Assembly (NCBI GenBank): GCA_963780755.1
Contig: CAWACX010000002.1
Span: 186,001 to 250,000 of the forward strand
From: JALYNX01 sp963780755
GTDB lineage: Bacteria > Actinomycetota > Acidimicrobiia > Spongiisociales > ZC4RG35
DNA: 64,000 nucleotides
Reading direction: 5' to 3'
Position numbers and translations under genes: made by a program. This document shows, piece by piece, positions 48,319-57,870 of the stretch (positions are counted from its first letter, which is position 1; every line of letters starts with the position of its first letter). The notes beneath the pieces were generated by a model that worked only from the letters and a program-made list of their open reading frames with translations, was not told the DNA's origin and made no database searches.

Positions 48319-51300
48319 TCATTCCGCGTCTGGGCGCTCGGGGCGGCTGAGGTCGATGCCGAGGGTCTCCACCGAGCGGTAGCTCTCCTCTTCGAGCTCG
48401 CGGAGCTCGACTTCCTCGCCTGCGGCCAGCATCTCGACGTTGAGGCACAGGCTCTGCATCTCTTTGACCAGCACCCGGAACGACTCCGGGATCCCGGGCT
48501 CGGGGATGTTGTCTCCCTTGACGATTGCCTCGTAGACCTTGACCCGGCCCTGCACGTCGTCCGACTTGATCGTCAGCAGTTCTTGGAGGGCGTAGGCGGC
48601 GCCGTAGGCCTCGAGTGCCCAGACCTCCATCTCGCCGAAGCGCTGGCCACCGAACTGGGCCTTACCGCCGAGCGGCTGCTGGGTGATCATGCTGTAGGGG
48701 CCGGTCGACCGGGCGTGGATCTTCTCGTCCACCAGGTGGACCAGCTTCAGCATGTAGATGAACCCAACAGTGATCGGGTTGTCGAACGGCTCGCCGTTGC
48801 GGCCGTCGTAGAGGATGGCCTTGCCGTCCGCGGCCACCAAGCGCTCCCCATCACGGTTGGGAAGGGCATTCCCGATCACATCCATGATCTCGTCCTCGCG
48901 GGCGCCATCGAACACCGGCGTCGCCACTTTGGTCCAGGGCTTGGCGCCGATGATCGCCGGGCTCTCGCCCTTGTACGGCTCCCAACCCTGGGCAGCGGCC
49001 CATCCGAGATGGGTTTCCAGCACCTGACCGAGGTTCATCCGGGAAGGGACACCGAGCGGGGAGAGGATGATGTCGACCGGGGTCCCGTCGGCCAGGAACG
49101 GCATCTCTTCCTCGGGCAGCACCTTGGAGATGACGCCCTTGTTGCCGTGGCGGCCGGCGAGCTTGTCGCCTTCTGAGATCTTGCGCTGCTGGGCGACGTA
49201 GATGCGCACCAGCTCGTTGACACCGGGTGGAAGGTCGTAGCCCTCGGCGCGCTTGAAGACCTTGACCGCGATCACCTTGCCGGTCTCGCCGTGGGGGACC
49301 TTGAGAGAGGTGTCGCGCACCTCGCGGGCCTTCTCGCCGAAGATGGCGCGGAGCAGGCGCTCCTCTGGCGTGAGCTCGGTCTCGCCCTTGGGGGTGACCT
49401 TGCCCACCAGGTAGTCGCCAGGGCCGACCTCGGCCCCGACCCTGATGATGCCCTCCTCGTCGAGGTTGGCCAGGACCTCCTCGGGGACGTTGGGGATGTC
49501 CCTGGTGATCTCTTCAGCGCCGAGCTTGGTGTCTCGGGCGTCGATCTCGTGCTCCTCGATGTGGATCGAGGTGAGCACGTCGTCCTTGACCAGGCGCTCG
49601 GAGATGATGATCGCGTCTTCGAAGTTGTGGCCCTGCCACGGCATGAAGGCCACCAGCAGGTTACGACCCAGGGCCAGCTCCCCGGCCTCGGTCGACGGGC
49701 CATCGGCGAGGACGTCGCCCGTCTTCACCTTGTCACCTTCCCGCACCAGTGGCTTGTGGTTCATGCAGGTGCCCTGGTTCGACCTCTTGAACTTGTCGAG
49801 GGGGAAAGTGTGCTTCTTGTTGGTCTCCTTCTCCTTGACCACGATCTCATCACCCGTGACCTCGACGACCTCGCCGTCGACGGGCGAGATGATCATGTCC
49901 CCGGAGTCCTGAGCGGCACGGCGCTCGACACCGGTCCCCACCAGTGGGGCGTCAGCGGTGAGCAGGGGGACCGCCTGGCGCTGCATGTTCGAGCCCATCA
50001 GGGCACGGTTGGCGTCGTCATGCTCCAGGAACGGAATAAGCGATGTCGAGACCGAGACGATCTGCTTGGGGGAGACATCCATGTAGTCGACCTCGGCAGG
50101 GGGCAGATACTCGACCTCGCCGCCGGCGCGCCGGACCAGGACCCGGGGGTTCTTGAATGCCCCGTCGTCCTTGAGGGGTGCATTGGCCTGGGCGATGGTG
50201 TAGCGCTCTTCCTCGGTGGCGGTGAGGTACTCGACCTTGTCCGTCACCTTGCCGCTGATCACCTTGCGGTATGGGGTCTCGATGAACCCGAACTGGTTGA
50301 CCCTCGCATATGAGGCGAGAGAGCCGATGAGGCCGATGTTGGGGCCTTCCGGTGTCTCGATGGGGCACATCCGCCCATAGTGGGAGGGGTGGACGTCACG
50401 GACTTCGAACCCGGCTCGCTCGCGGGAGAGGCCGCCCGGGCCGAGCGCGGAGAGGCGCCGGCGGTGGGTGAGCCCGGCGAGCGGGTTGGGCTGGTCCATG
50501 AACTGGCTCAACTGGCTGGTCCCGAAGAACTCCTTGATCGCGGCGGTCACCGGCCTGATGTTGATCAGGCTCTGCGGGGTGATGGCATCGGGGTCCTGGG
50601 TAGTCATCCGCTCCCGGACCACACGCTCGAGGCGGGTCAGGCCCACCCGGACCTGGTTCTGGACCAACTCCCCGACGGTGCGGATCCGGCGGTTCCCGAA
50701 GTGGTCGATGTCGTCGGTGCGGACCATCACCTCGTTGCCCTTGTGGGTGACCAACGTCTGCTCGCCCGCGTGAAGCGCGACCAGGTACTTGATGGCGTCG
50801 ACGATGTCCTCGTCACGGAGCAACTGCAGCCCTTCGGAGCGGTAGTCGGACGGCGACTCCTCGCGGTACTTCTGGCTGATCTTGTAACGACCGACCCGGG
50901 TCAGGTCGTAACGCTTGGGATTGCGGAACAGGGTCTGGATCAGGCTGCGCGCCGACTCCACGGTGGTCGGCTCGCCGGGACGAAGCTTGCGGTAGAGGTC
51001 GAGCAGCGCGTCCTCTTTGTCGGCCGCGGTGTCGCGCTCGATCGTGTTCCGGATCGACTCGGCGCCATCGAACATGGCGAGGATCTCCTCGTCGGTCTCG
51101 GCGATCCCGAGAGCCTTGAGGAATGCGGTCACGTACTGCCGGCGCTTGCGGTCGACCCTGACACCGATGGTGTCCTTCTTGTCGGTGTCGAACTCGAGCC
51201 AGGCCCCGCGGCCGGGGATGATCTTGCCCGAGTAGATCAGCTTGTCCGAGGTCTTGTCCGGGCTCTCGTCGAAGTAGATCCCCGGTGAGCGCACCAGCTG

Positions 51301-51690
51301 GGAGACGATGACCCGCTCCGTGCCGTTGATGATGAAGACGCCCTTCTCGGTCATGATCGGGAAATCGCCGAGGAAGACCTGCTGCTCCTTGATCTCACCG
51401 GTCTGCCGGTTCATGAACCGGGCGGTGACGAAGAGGGGCTGCGCGTAGTTGGAGTCGCGCTCCTTGGCCTCTTCGAGGCTCATCTGAGGCTCGCCGAAGC
51501 GGTGGTCAGTCAGTTCCAGGGCGAGAGAGCCGGTGAAATCCTCGATCGGACTGATCTCTTCGAAGATCTCGCGGAACCCCTCGTCGAGGAACCACTGGAA
51601 AGATTCGTGTTGGACTGCGAGTAGGTCGGGAAGGGGGAGTACTTCGGGAATTTTCCCGAATGAGAAGCGCTCAGCCACGCGCGAAGCCAA
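48319..51690 (-). CDS. rpoB: DNA-directed RNA polymerase subunit beta
   Basis: The protein is 1123 residues from TTG 51690, chosen because AAGGAGG lies at 51697-51703 and the conserved VAERFSFGKIPEVLPLPDLL follows; the longer open frame to 51759 is leader. The rifampicin region FFGTSQLSQFMDQPNPLAGLTHRRRLSALGPGG reads as the sensitive wild type (for example Ser, Asp and His at the usual sites). The C-terminus MEVWALEAYGAAYALQELLT is intact. It heads the whole leftward block, with a candidate promoter 48 nt upstream. The genes usually before it (rplJ, rplL) are absent here. Confidence 0.97.
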   Translation of the reverse strand: MASRVAERFSFGKIPEVLPLPDLLAVQHESFQWFLDEGFREIFEEISPIEDFTGSLALELTDHRFGEPQMSLEEAKERDSNYAQPLFVTARFMNRQTGEIKEQQVFLGDFPIMTEKGVFIINGTERVIVSQLVRSPGIYFDESPDKTSDKLIYSGKIIPGRGAWLEFDTDKKDTIGVRVDRKRRQYVTAFLKALGIAETDEEILAMFDGAESIRNTIERDTAADKEDALLDLYRKLRPGEPTTVESARSLIQTLFRNPKRYDLTRVGRYKISQKYREESPSDYRSEGLQLLRDEDIVDAIKYLVALHAGEQTLVTHKGNEVMVRTDDIDHFGNRRIRTVGELVQNQVRVGLTRLERVVRERMTTQDPDAITPQSLINIRPVTAAIKEFFGTSQLSQFMDQPNPLAGLTHRRRLSALGPGGLSRERAGFEVRDVHPSHYGRMCPIETPEGPNIGLIGSLASYARVNQFGFIETPYRKVISGKVTDKVEYLTATEEERYTIAQANAPLKDDGAFKNPRVLVRRAGGEVEYLPPAEVDYMDVSPKQIVSVSTSLIPFLEHDDANRALMGSNMQRQAVPLLTADAPLVGTGVERRAAQDSGDMIISPVDGEVVEVTGDEIVVKEKETNKKHTFPLDKFKRSNQGTCMNHKPLVREGDKVKTGDVLADGPSTEAGELALGRNLLVAFMPWQGHNFEDAIIISERLVKDDVLTSIHIEEHEIDARDTKLGAEEITRDIPNVPEEVLANLDEEGIIRVGAEVGPGDYLVGKVTPKGETELTPEERLLRAIFGEKAREVRDTSLKVPHGETGKVIAVKVFKRAEGYDLPPGVNELVRIYVAQQRKISEGDKLAGRHGNKGVISKVLPEEEMPFLADGTPVDIILSPLGVPSRMNLGQVLETHLGWAAAQGWEPYKGESPAIIGAKPWTKVATPVFDGAREDEIMDVIGNALPNRDGERLVAADGKAILYDGRNGEPFDNPITVGFIYMLKLVHLVDEKIHARSTGPYSMITQQPLGGKAQFGGQRFGEMEVWALEAYGAAYALQELLTIKSDDVQGRVKVYEAIVKGDNIPEPGIPESFRVLVKEMQSLCLNVEMLAAGEEVELRELEEESYRSVETLGIDLSRPERPDAE

Positions 51691-51737
51691 GAGGGGCCTC
51701 CTTGGGAATGCAGGTTGGGTAGGGACGCAGACAAGGC

Positions 51738-51767
51738 ATGCTAGCAGACGCGCAAGCATGCCTCCAA
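51738..51767 (-). promoter_or_regulatory. Putative sigma70-type promoter for rpoB-rpoC
   Basis: On the minus strand TTGGAG (51762-51767) and TAGCAT (51738-51743) with an 18-nt spacer; transcription would start near 51731, about 40 nt before the TTG start. Further upstream CTCCGG-tcttgg-CCGGAG can pair. Confidence 0.4.
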
Positions 51768-51940
51768 TCGAGTCTTAAGCTGTCAGACCGCTCCGGCCAA
51801 GACCGGAGGACCCGGACCCGAAGGTCGTAGACCATCATATCGCGGGCTCGGGAAACGCGTCAAGGGTATCGGAGACCCAACCCGTGTCCGGCTCGGGAAA
51901 CCCCAGGTAGCGGCAGCGGCTCTCGTAGCATCTGGGCGAC

Positions 51941-53620
51941 TTGGCCAAGCACTCCTCCCCTCGCTCCTGGATCGTCTGGGCATCCATCGCAGTTGCCGTC
52001 GCCGCTTTCGGCGCGATCGGGCTCGGTTGGTCGAACCATGTGTCAGCCGCCGGGGCCGTGGTGGCCGGCAATGTGCGCTATGCCGGACTGGCGGTCGAGG
52101 GCCTGACTCCCGAGGAGGTCCGCCCCCTGGTTGCGGAGCGGGCCGTCGACCTGCTCAACGACGACATCACTCTCGTCGCCGGCGAGGTCGAGATCTCCGT
52201 CCCCTTCAGCGAACTGGGCTTTTCATATGTGGCCAACGAGACCACCGAGGAGATCGTGGCCGCACGGCACACCGGTCAGCCCTGGGATCAGTTCGCGGCC
52301 TGGGTCGCCGGCCCGATCCTCGAGCACGAGGTCGACGAGACCTGGACCTTCGACCCCGACCTGGCCATGGCAGCACTGGCCGGCATCGCCGAGCTCCGCC
52401 CCAATCCGGCCGTGGAGCCTGGCCTCGTCTTCGGCGGCGCGGACATGGAAGTGGTCCCGGGCGACGCCGGAGTGATCGTCGACCTCGACTCGATCGTCGA
52501 GGGGCTCGAGGACATCGACCTTCTGCAACCACCCGCCCGTGTGGAAGGAAAGCTCATCGGCGAGCCGCCGGCGATAAGTGACGACGCTGCGGGCGACCTG
52601 GCGCAACATCTGAACGACGTGACCCGCGATGGCGTCCTCGTCTCGGTCAATGGCCACAGCCGGCTGCTCAGCGCCGAGGACCTGCGGGAGCGTCTGATCG
52701 TCACCGACAACGGCGATGGGCTCGAGCCCAGCTTCAACCAGGCGAGCCTCCAGAAGTTGCTCGAAGCCAAGTTCCCTGAGCCGGTCACCGAGTTCGTGCA
52801 CCCGGTCATGACGGTCCAGAACGGGACAGTGGAGGTCGTCACTCCCGGCAAGCCCTACCTCGTCTGCTGCAGCACCGACGCGGCGTCCCAGGTGGCGGAA
52901 GGCGTGCTCGCCGGCTCGGATGAGGCACAGGTGCTCGCACCTGCACCGGCAGACGATCCGGTGTTGGAGCAATGGGCCGATGGCTCGTTGGTCACCGAGC
53001 TCGTCAGTGAGTTCACCACCCACCACCCATGCTGCGAGTCGAGGGTGACCAACATCCACCGCATCGCCGACCTGGTACGAGGCTCCTATGTCCTGCCCGG
53101 CGAGACCCTCTCCATCAATGAGCTGGTGGGGCCGAGGACGGTGGCCGGTGGATTCGTCAGGGCCGGGGCGATACGCCAGGGCCACATGGTCCTCGAAGTC
53201 GGAGGCGGGGTCTCCCAGTTCATCACCACCACCTTCAACGCCGCCTATTTCGCGGGCCTCGACTTCGACGAGTACCGCAGCCATTCCATCTACTTCTCAC
53301 GGTATCCGTACGGGCGCGAGGCCACTCTGGGGATCCCCGCCCCGGATCTGATCCTGAACAACACCACCGAGTACCCGGTGCTGATCTGGCCGACCTACGA
53401 CGACACCTCGGTCACCGTCAGGATCTACTCCACCAAGCACATCGAGGTCGAAGAGCTCGGCCAGCGTCGCTCGTCGTCGGGGGCATGCACCCACGTCGAG
53501 ACCGATCGTCAGCGCACCTATGGAGATGGAAGAGTGGTCGTGGACACCGTCGTGGCCGACTACCGGCCGGCGGAGGGGATCGACTGCGCGGGTCGGCCAA
53601 TCCCCGAGCCCGAAGGCTGA
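51941..53620 (+). CDS. VanW-family protein with peptidoglycan-binding-like N-terminal domains
   Basis: The protein is 559 residues from TTG 51941. One membrane helix at about 12-32 anchors it with the bulk outside. Two repeated regions (VRYAGLAVEGLTPEEVRPLV and a later SVNGHSRLLSAEDLRERL) resemble the PG-binding-4 domain. The VanW core follows: NIHRIADLVRGSYVLPGETLSIN, then GGGVSQFITTTFNAAYFAGL and the ERSHS-type YRSHSIYFSRYPYGREAT. VanW proteins are wall-associated and of uncertain activity; this is the usual actinobacterial architecture. It is divergent from rpoB across 250 nt. Confidence 0.88.
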   Translation: MAKHSSPRSWIVWASIAVAVAAFGAIGLGWSNHVSAAGAVVAGNVRYAGLAVEGLTPEEVRPLVAERAVDLLNDDITLVAGEVEISVPFSELGFSYVANETTEEIVAARHTGQPWDQFAAWVAGPILEHEVDETWTFDPDLAMAALAGIAELRPNPAVEPGLVFGGADMEVVPGDAGVIVDLDSIVEGLEDIDLLQPPARVEGKLIGEPPAISDDAAGDLAQHLNDVTRDGVLVSVNGHSRLLSAEDLRERLIVTDNGDGLEPSFNQASLQKLLEAKFPEPVTEFVHPVMTVQNGTVEVVTPGKPYLVCCSTDAASQVAEGVLAGSDEAQVLAPAPADDPVLEQWADGSLVTELVSEFTTHHPCCESRVTNIHRIADLVRGSYVLPGETLSINELVGPRTVAGGFVRAGAIRQGHMVLEVGGGVSQFITTTFNAAYFAGLDFDEYRSHSIYFSRYPYGREATLGIPAPDLILNNTTEYPVLIWPTYDDTSVTVRIYSTKHIEVEELGQRRSSSGACTHVETDRQRTYGDGRVVVDTVVADYRPAEGIDCAGRPIPEPEG

Positions 53621-53632
53621 ACCGATCGGGCG

Positions 53633-53776
53633 TCAATTGCCAAAGGCGATCCCGCCGACCACTGGGTCGTCTCCATACCCCAGGGCGTAGGCCACCACCA
53701 GCACCAAGGCGAAGAGCACCACGGCGATCATCAGGCCGAGCAACCACGGTGGGAGCCGGCGCTTCTCGGGTTCCAT
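53633..53776 (-). CDS. Small single-helix membrane protein, 47 aa
   Basis: ATG 53776 opens a 48-codon frame with strong G/C third positions: a charged start MEPEKRRLPPWL, one helix (LLGLMIAVVLFALVLVVAYAL) and a short tail GYGDDPVVGGIAFGN. The positive N-terminus predicts it stays inside. It lies convergent to the VanW gene (12 nt apart) and divergent from lysA. No family recognised; the position and composition argue it is real. Confidence 0.65.
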   Translation of the reverse strand: MEPEKRRLPPWLLGLMIAVVLFALVLVVAYALGYGDDPVVGGIAFGN

Positions 53777-53872
53777 TGGCCGTCATTGTTGCGACCGGCC
53801 GCTCCCCGACGCAACGAGCGAAGAACGCGCGGCTCCGATCGACCGGCCCCGACGGCTTCATATCATCGACAA

Positions 53873-55144
53873 ATGAGCGCCATTCCTTGGAACCTGCTTC
53901 CCGACACCGCCGTGGTGGGCGGTTCCGGGCAGCTCTTGGTCGGAGGTTGTGACACCCTGGCGCTCGCTTCCGAGTTCGGAACACCACTCTTCGTCTACGA
54001 CGAGTCCCATCTCCGGGCGAGGTGCCGCGACGCCACGGCGGCGTTCCGGGGAAACGCGGTCTACGCATCGAAGGCCTTCCTATGTCGTGCAATGGCCCGG
54101 CTCGCACACGAGGAGGGGATGGCGATCGACGTGTCCACCGGCGGCGAGCTCCACGTGTGCCTCGCCGGGGGAGTGCCTCCGGACCGGGTCGTGTTCCACG
54201 GGAACAACAAGTCGACGAACGAGCTTCGTCTCGCCCTCGACTCCGGCGTGGGCCGGATCGTGGTCGACAGCTTCGACGAGCTGGACCGCCTCGAAGCTCT
54301 CAACGCGGAGCGTGAATCGTCGCCGAAGGTGCTCCTCCGGGTCACGCCAGGCGTCGAAGCCCATACCCACGAGTACGTGGCCACCGGGCAGGACGACTCC
54401 AAATTCGGATTCACCGTTTCGACCGGCGCCGCCGAGCGCGCGGTGGAGAGGGCAAAACGCTCGAAGGCACTCGACCTGGTGGGCCTGCACGCCCACATCG
54501 GCTCCCAGGTGTTCCGCGTCGAGTCGTATGCCGAGGCATTGGCGGTCGTTGCCGATTTCGCCCGACCCCTCCATCTGCCCGAGATCTCGATCGGTGGTGG
54601 GCTCGGTGTGGCTTACGTCGAAGGGGAGAGTGCCCCTTCGATCGACGAGTGGGCCCAGGTACTGCAACAGGCCGCGTCCGACCTTGGCATCGAGTCCGGG
54701 CTGTGGGCGGAACCGGGGAGGTCGATCGTCGCTCAAGCCGCGATCACCCTCTATGCCGCGGGAACGATCAAGGAGATTCCCGGGATCAGGACCTACGTGG
54801 CCGTCGACGGGGGGATGAGCGACAACCCGCGGCCGGTCCTGTATGGGTCCGGCTACGAGACCTTCGTGCCCGCCCGGGTTGGAGAAGACCGGCCGAAAAG
54901 GATCAGGCTGGTGGGAAAGCACTGCGAGTCGGGCGACGTGCTGGTCCTGGACGGTTACGTGCCCGACGGGCTTCGGGTGGGCGACATCGTCGCTACCCCG
55001 GTGACTGGCGCCTATGGCCATTCCATGGGATCCAACTACAACAAGGTGCTGCGCCCGGCGGTTGTGTTCGCCTCCGACGGCGATGCCCGCCTCGTGGTGC
55101 GACGGGAGACCTTCGACGACCTCTTGGCAGCAGATGTCGGCTGA
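53873..55144 (+). CDS. lysA: Diaminopimelate decarboxylase
   Basis: The protein is 423 residues from ATG 53873 (MSAIPWNLLP). The PLP lysine is Lys67 in NAVYASKAFLC; HIGSQV, GGGLGVAY, AEPGRSIV and HCESGDVL are family motifs, the last giving the active-site cysteine from the second subunit. It makes lysine from meso-diaminopimelate, the last step of the pathway and a drain on the peptidoglycan precursor. Upstream residues in the open frame are not conserved and were excluded. Confidence 0.95.
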   Translation: MSAIPWNLLPDTAVVGGSGQLLVGGCDTLALASEFGTPLFVYDESHLRARCRDATAAFRGNAVYASKAFLCRAMARLAHEEGMAIDVSTGGELHVCLAGGVPPDRVVFHGNNKSTNELRLALDSGVGRIVVDSFDELDRLEALNAERESSPKVLLRVTPGVEAHTHEYVATGQDDSKFGFTVSTGAAERAVERAKRSKALDLVGLHAHIGSQVFRVESYAEALAVVADFARPLHLPEISIGGGLGVAYVEGESAPSIDEWAQVLQQAASDLGIESGLWAEPGRSIVAQAAITLYAAGTIKEIPGIRTYVAVDGGMSDNPRPVLYGSGYETFVPARVGEDRPKRIRLVGKHCESGDVLVLDGYVPDGLRVGDIVATPVTGAYGHSMGSNYNKVLRPAVVFASDGDARLVVRRETFDDLLAADVG

Positions 55145-55198
55145 TCGGCGGGAGTGCCCGGTGGCTCCCTACGATCTGCCCGTGCCCGGAGTGTCAGC

Positions 55199-55653
55199 GT
55201 GAAGAAAGCGGCGGCGCTGATCGGATGGCGGGAATGGGTCCAACTCCCCGACCTCGGCGTGTTCGAGATCAAGGCGAAGGTCGACACCGGAGCCGCCACG
55301 TCTTCGCTGCACGCTTTCGAGGTCGAGCGATTCGAGAGCGACGGTGTTCCCTATGTGCGCTTCGAGATCCACCCACGACAGCGCTCGAGAAAGCCGACCG
55401 TGGAGTGTCAGGCCCCGATCGTGAAGGAGACGGCAGTGCGCAATCCAGGGGCAGGATCGAGCTCCGGCCCGTGATCGCATCGACCGTCATCGTCGCCGGG
55501 GTCGAGGTGCAAGCGCTCATCAACCTGACCGGCCGGGACGAGATGGGATTCCGGATGCTGCTGGGAAGGCGCACCCTGCGCCATCGCTTTGTGGTAGACC
55601 CCGGTAAGAGTTATCTCGGCCCCCGACCACGACGCAACCAGGACGCAGAGTGA
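55199..55653 (+). CDS. Retropepsin-like protease of the ATP-dependent zinc protease family (one frameshift)
   Basis: GTG 55199 has GGAG 7 nt upstream. The first part contains IKAKVDTGAATSSLHAF, the DTGA-x-S aspartyl-protease-like motif of the family named ATP-dependent zinc protease, and the second part RIELRPVIASTVIVAGVEVQ...MLLGRRTL is in another frame. The break lies near 55440-55446 (one base missing in CAATCCAGGGGC); repaired, about 151 residues, the normal single-domain size. GTGA overlap with the following RimK-like ligase. The family commonly travels with RimK ligases; its substrate is not established. Confidence 0.85.
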
Positions 55654-56549
55654 AGATCGCCATCCTTTCGAGGCGCGCCAGCCTCTACTCGACCAGCCGG
55701 CTCAAGGAAGCCGCCCTGGAGCGAGGCCACGAGGTCAGCATCGTCGACTACCTGCGCTGCTACATGGACATCACGGCGCGGCGGCCCAAGGTGCTCTATC
55801 GGGGCGAGGCACTCAATCCCGACGCGGTGATCCCCCGGATCGGGGCCACCTACACCTACTACGGGGCGGCCGTGGTGCGCCAGTTCGAGATGGCGGGCCA
55901 CTATTCGGTGAATGAGTCGCAGGCCATCAGTCGCTCCCGCGACAAGCTGCGGTCGCTGCAACTGCTCTCACGTGCGGGGGTCGGCTTGCCCACGACGGGC
56001 TTCGCCCACGACAGTCAGGACATCGGCGGGCTGCTCAAGGTGGCCGGTGGCCCACCGGTGGTCGTGAAGCTCCTTGAAGGAACGCAAGGCATTGGAGTGG
56101 TGCTCGCCGAGACCACCAAGGCGGCGGAGTCGGTGATCGGAGCCTTTCGCCAGCTCGACGCCAACATCCTGGTCCAGGAGTTCATCAAGGAAGCCGGAGG
56201 GGCCGACATCCGGGCCTTCGTGGTCGGCGGCCGGGTCGTGGCGGCGATGAAGCGCCAGGCGCCACCCGGCGAGTTTCGGAGCAACCTCCACCGCGGAGGC
56301 AGCGCAGAGTCCATAAAGCTGAGCCCGATCGAGCGGTCGATGGCGATCCGCGCCGCCAAGACCATGGAGCTCAACGTCGCGGGCGTCGACCTGATCCAGT
56401 CGTCCGACGGTCCCCTGGTCATCGAGGTCAACTCTTCGCCTGGCCTGGAGGGGATCGAAGGCGCCAGCGGGGTCGACGTCGCAGGTGAGATCATCGAGTT
56501 CATCGAGAACAACGCAGGGCTCGAACCCCGTGGCCGCCCTCGAGCCTGA
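55650..56549 (+). CDS. RimK-family alpha-L-glutamate ligase (ATP-grasp)
   Basis: The protein is 299 residues. The ATP-grasp fold is clear: a preATP region with NESQAISRSRDKLRSLQLLSRAG, the nucleotide loop VVVKLLEGTQGIGV, and the metal site GPLVIEVNSSPGLEGIE. The length and sequence match RimK, which adds glutamates to ribosomal protein S6, but relatives act on other peptides or cofactors. It is translationally coupled at both ends: GTGA with the retropepsin-like gene, and a 20-nt overlap with the AstE-like gene. The cassette suggests that ligase and two hydrolases act on one substrate. Confidence 0.88.
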   Translation: MKIAILSRRASLYSTSRLKEAALERGHEVSIVDYLRCYMDITARRPKVLYRGEALNPDAVIPRIGATYTYYGAAVVRQFEMAGHYSVNESQAISRSRDKLRSLQLLSRAGVGLPTTGFAHDSQDIGGLLKVAGGPPVVVKLLEGTQGIGVVLAETTKAAESVIGAFRQLDANILVQEFIKEAGGADIRAFVVGGRVVAAMKRQAPPGEFRSNLHRGGSAESIKLSPIERSMAIRAAKTMELNVAGVDLIQSSDGPLVIEVNSSPGLEGIEGASGVDVAGEIIEFIENNAGLEPRGRPRA

Positions 56550-57536
56550 GATACGCAACGACCCGATAACAGTCGGGAGTCGCGTCATCCCACCGGGGCG
56601 CCGGGCCCGCATCGAGCTCCCCTTTGCCAAGGTTCCCACCGGCTCGGAGGAAGCGCTGCCGGTTGCCGTGATCAACGGAAGGCGGCCCGGGCCCCATGTC
56701 TGGCTCTCGGCGGCGATCCACGGCGACGAGTTGAACGGGGTCGAGGTCGTGCGCCGGGTCCTGGGCAACCTCGATGCCCGCAATCTGCGGGGCGCCGTGA
56801 TCGCAGTCCCCATCGTCAACCCTCTCGGTTTCATAATCGAGTCCCGGTACCTCCCCGACCGCCGCGACTTGAACCGCTCGTTCCCGGGCTCGGCCCGGGC
56901 TCGACGGCGTCACGCCTCGCTCACCTCTTCATAAAGGAGGTGGTGAGCCAGTGCTCGGTCGGAATCGACCTCCACACCGCGAGCAACCATCGGACCAACA
57001 TCCCTCAGATCCGCGCCGACACCGACCACCCTCCGACGATGCGGTTGGCCCGGGCGTTTGGAGCGCCATTCACGATTCACGCCCGGGTCCGGGACGGCTC
57101 ACTCCGCCAGGCGGCAACGGAACTGGGAGCCACGGTGCTGGTCTATGAAGCCGGAGAGATACTCCGATTCGAGGACGAAGCCATCGAGACCGGCGTCGTC
57201 GGGGTGATGCGAGCTCTGCGATCACTGCGCATGATCGAAGCTCGACTCCCCAAGGCCCGGCCGACGAAGGTGATACGGCGCACCAGGTGGGTCCGGGCGA
57301 GACGGGGCGGGCTGGCCGACATCAAAGTGAAACTGGGAGACCGGGTCCACGCCGGGGAAGTGGTCGCCACCATCTCTGACGCCTTCTCCACCAGGCCCAC
57401 CCGGGTACTGGCCCCATCGGCAGGGTTCGTGGTGGCGCGGACATTGCGACCACTGGTCAACTCGGGCGATGCCCTGGTCCACATCGCGTCGCAGCACGGC
57501 CCCGACATCGACGAGCCGGCAGAGCGCAGACGCTAG
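56530..57536 (+). CDS. Succinylglutamate desuccinylase/aspartoacylase-family zinc carboxypeptidase (one frameshift)
   Basis: Zinc ligands are visible in AAIHGDELNGVE and IDLHTASNHR, and DRRDLNRSFPGS is the substrate-binding stretch; the C-terminus has a barrel-like domain (GGLADIKVKLGDRVHAGEVVATI). The frame breaks near 56893-56900 (one base missing in CGGCCCGGGC); repaired from GTG 56530 the protein is about 335 residues, typical for these M14-like deacylases. It overlaps the RimK-like gene by 20 nt. Substrate could be a RimK-made product. Its stop shares CTAG with the convergent whiB. Confidence 0.85.
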
Positions 57537-57811
57537 GAAGCTTTCTCGATCTCCTCTAGCCAGCGGCGTCGCACTGCGCGACGCTCCTTGGGAGTGTGGC
57601 CCCCCCAGACCCCTTCCGATTGGTTGGTTTCGATGGCCCAGGTCAGGCACTCGTCAGCGACCGGGCAACCTGCGCAAACCGCCTTGGCCCGGGCGATTCC
57701 AACCACATCCTCGGAGTCGGGGAAGAACGAGACCTCATCGACCACATCGATGCAGGCCGCAGACTCCCGCCATGGCGAGAACTTGACATCGAACGTCTCG
57801 AGTTCAATCAC
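57533..57811 (-). CDS. WhiB-family iron-sulfur transcription regulator
   Basis: The protein is 92 residues. The four cluster cysteines are C20, C46, C49 and C55 (CxxC within VCAGCPVADEC), followed by the GVWGG turn at 67-71 and a basic tail RRAVRRRWLEEIEKAS. WhiB proteins occur only in actinobacteria and their phages; they bind a 4Fe-4S cluster and usually partner with the primary sigma factor. Which WhiB type this is cannot be said. Start is GTG 57811. Tail-to-tail overlap of 4 nt with the AstE-like gene. Confidence 0.95.
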   Translation of the reverse strand: MIELETFDVKFSPWRESAACIDVVDEVSFFPDSEDVVGIARAKAVCAGCPVADECLTWAIETNQSEGVWGGHTPKERRAVRRRWLEEIEKAS

Positions 57812-57870
57812 AGTTGACCAACATCAACGCTTTCATGCCCCTATTCGTTCCCAATCCGTGTCTGGATGAA

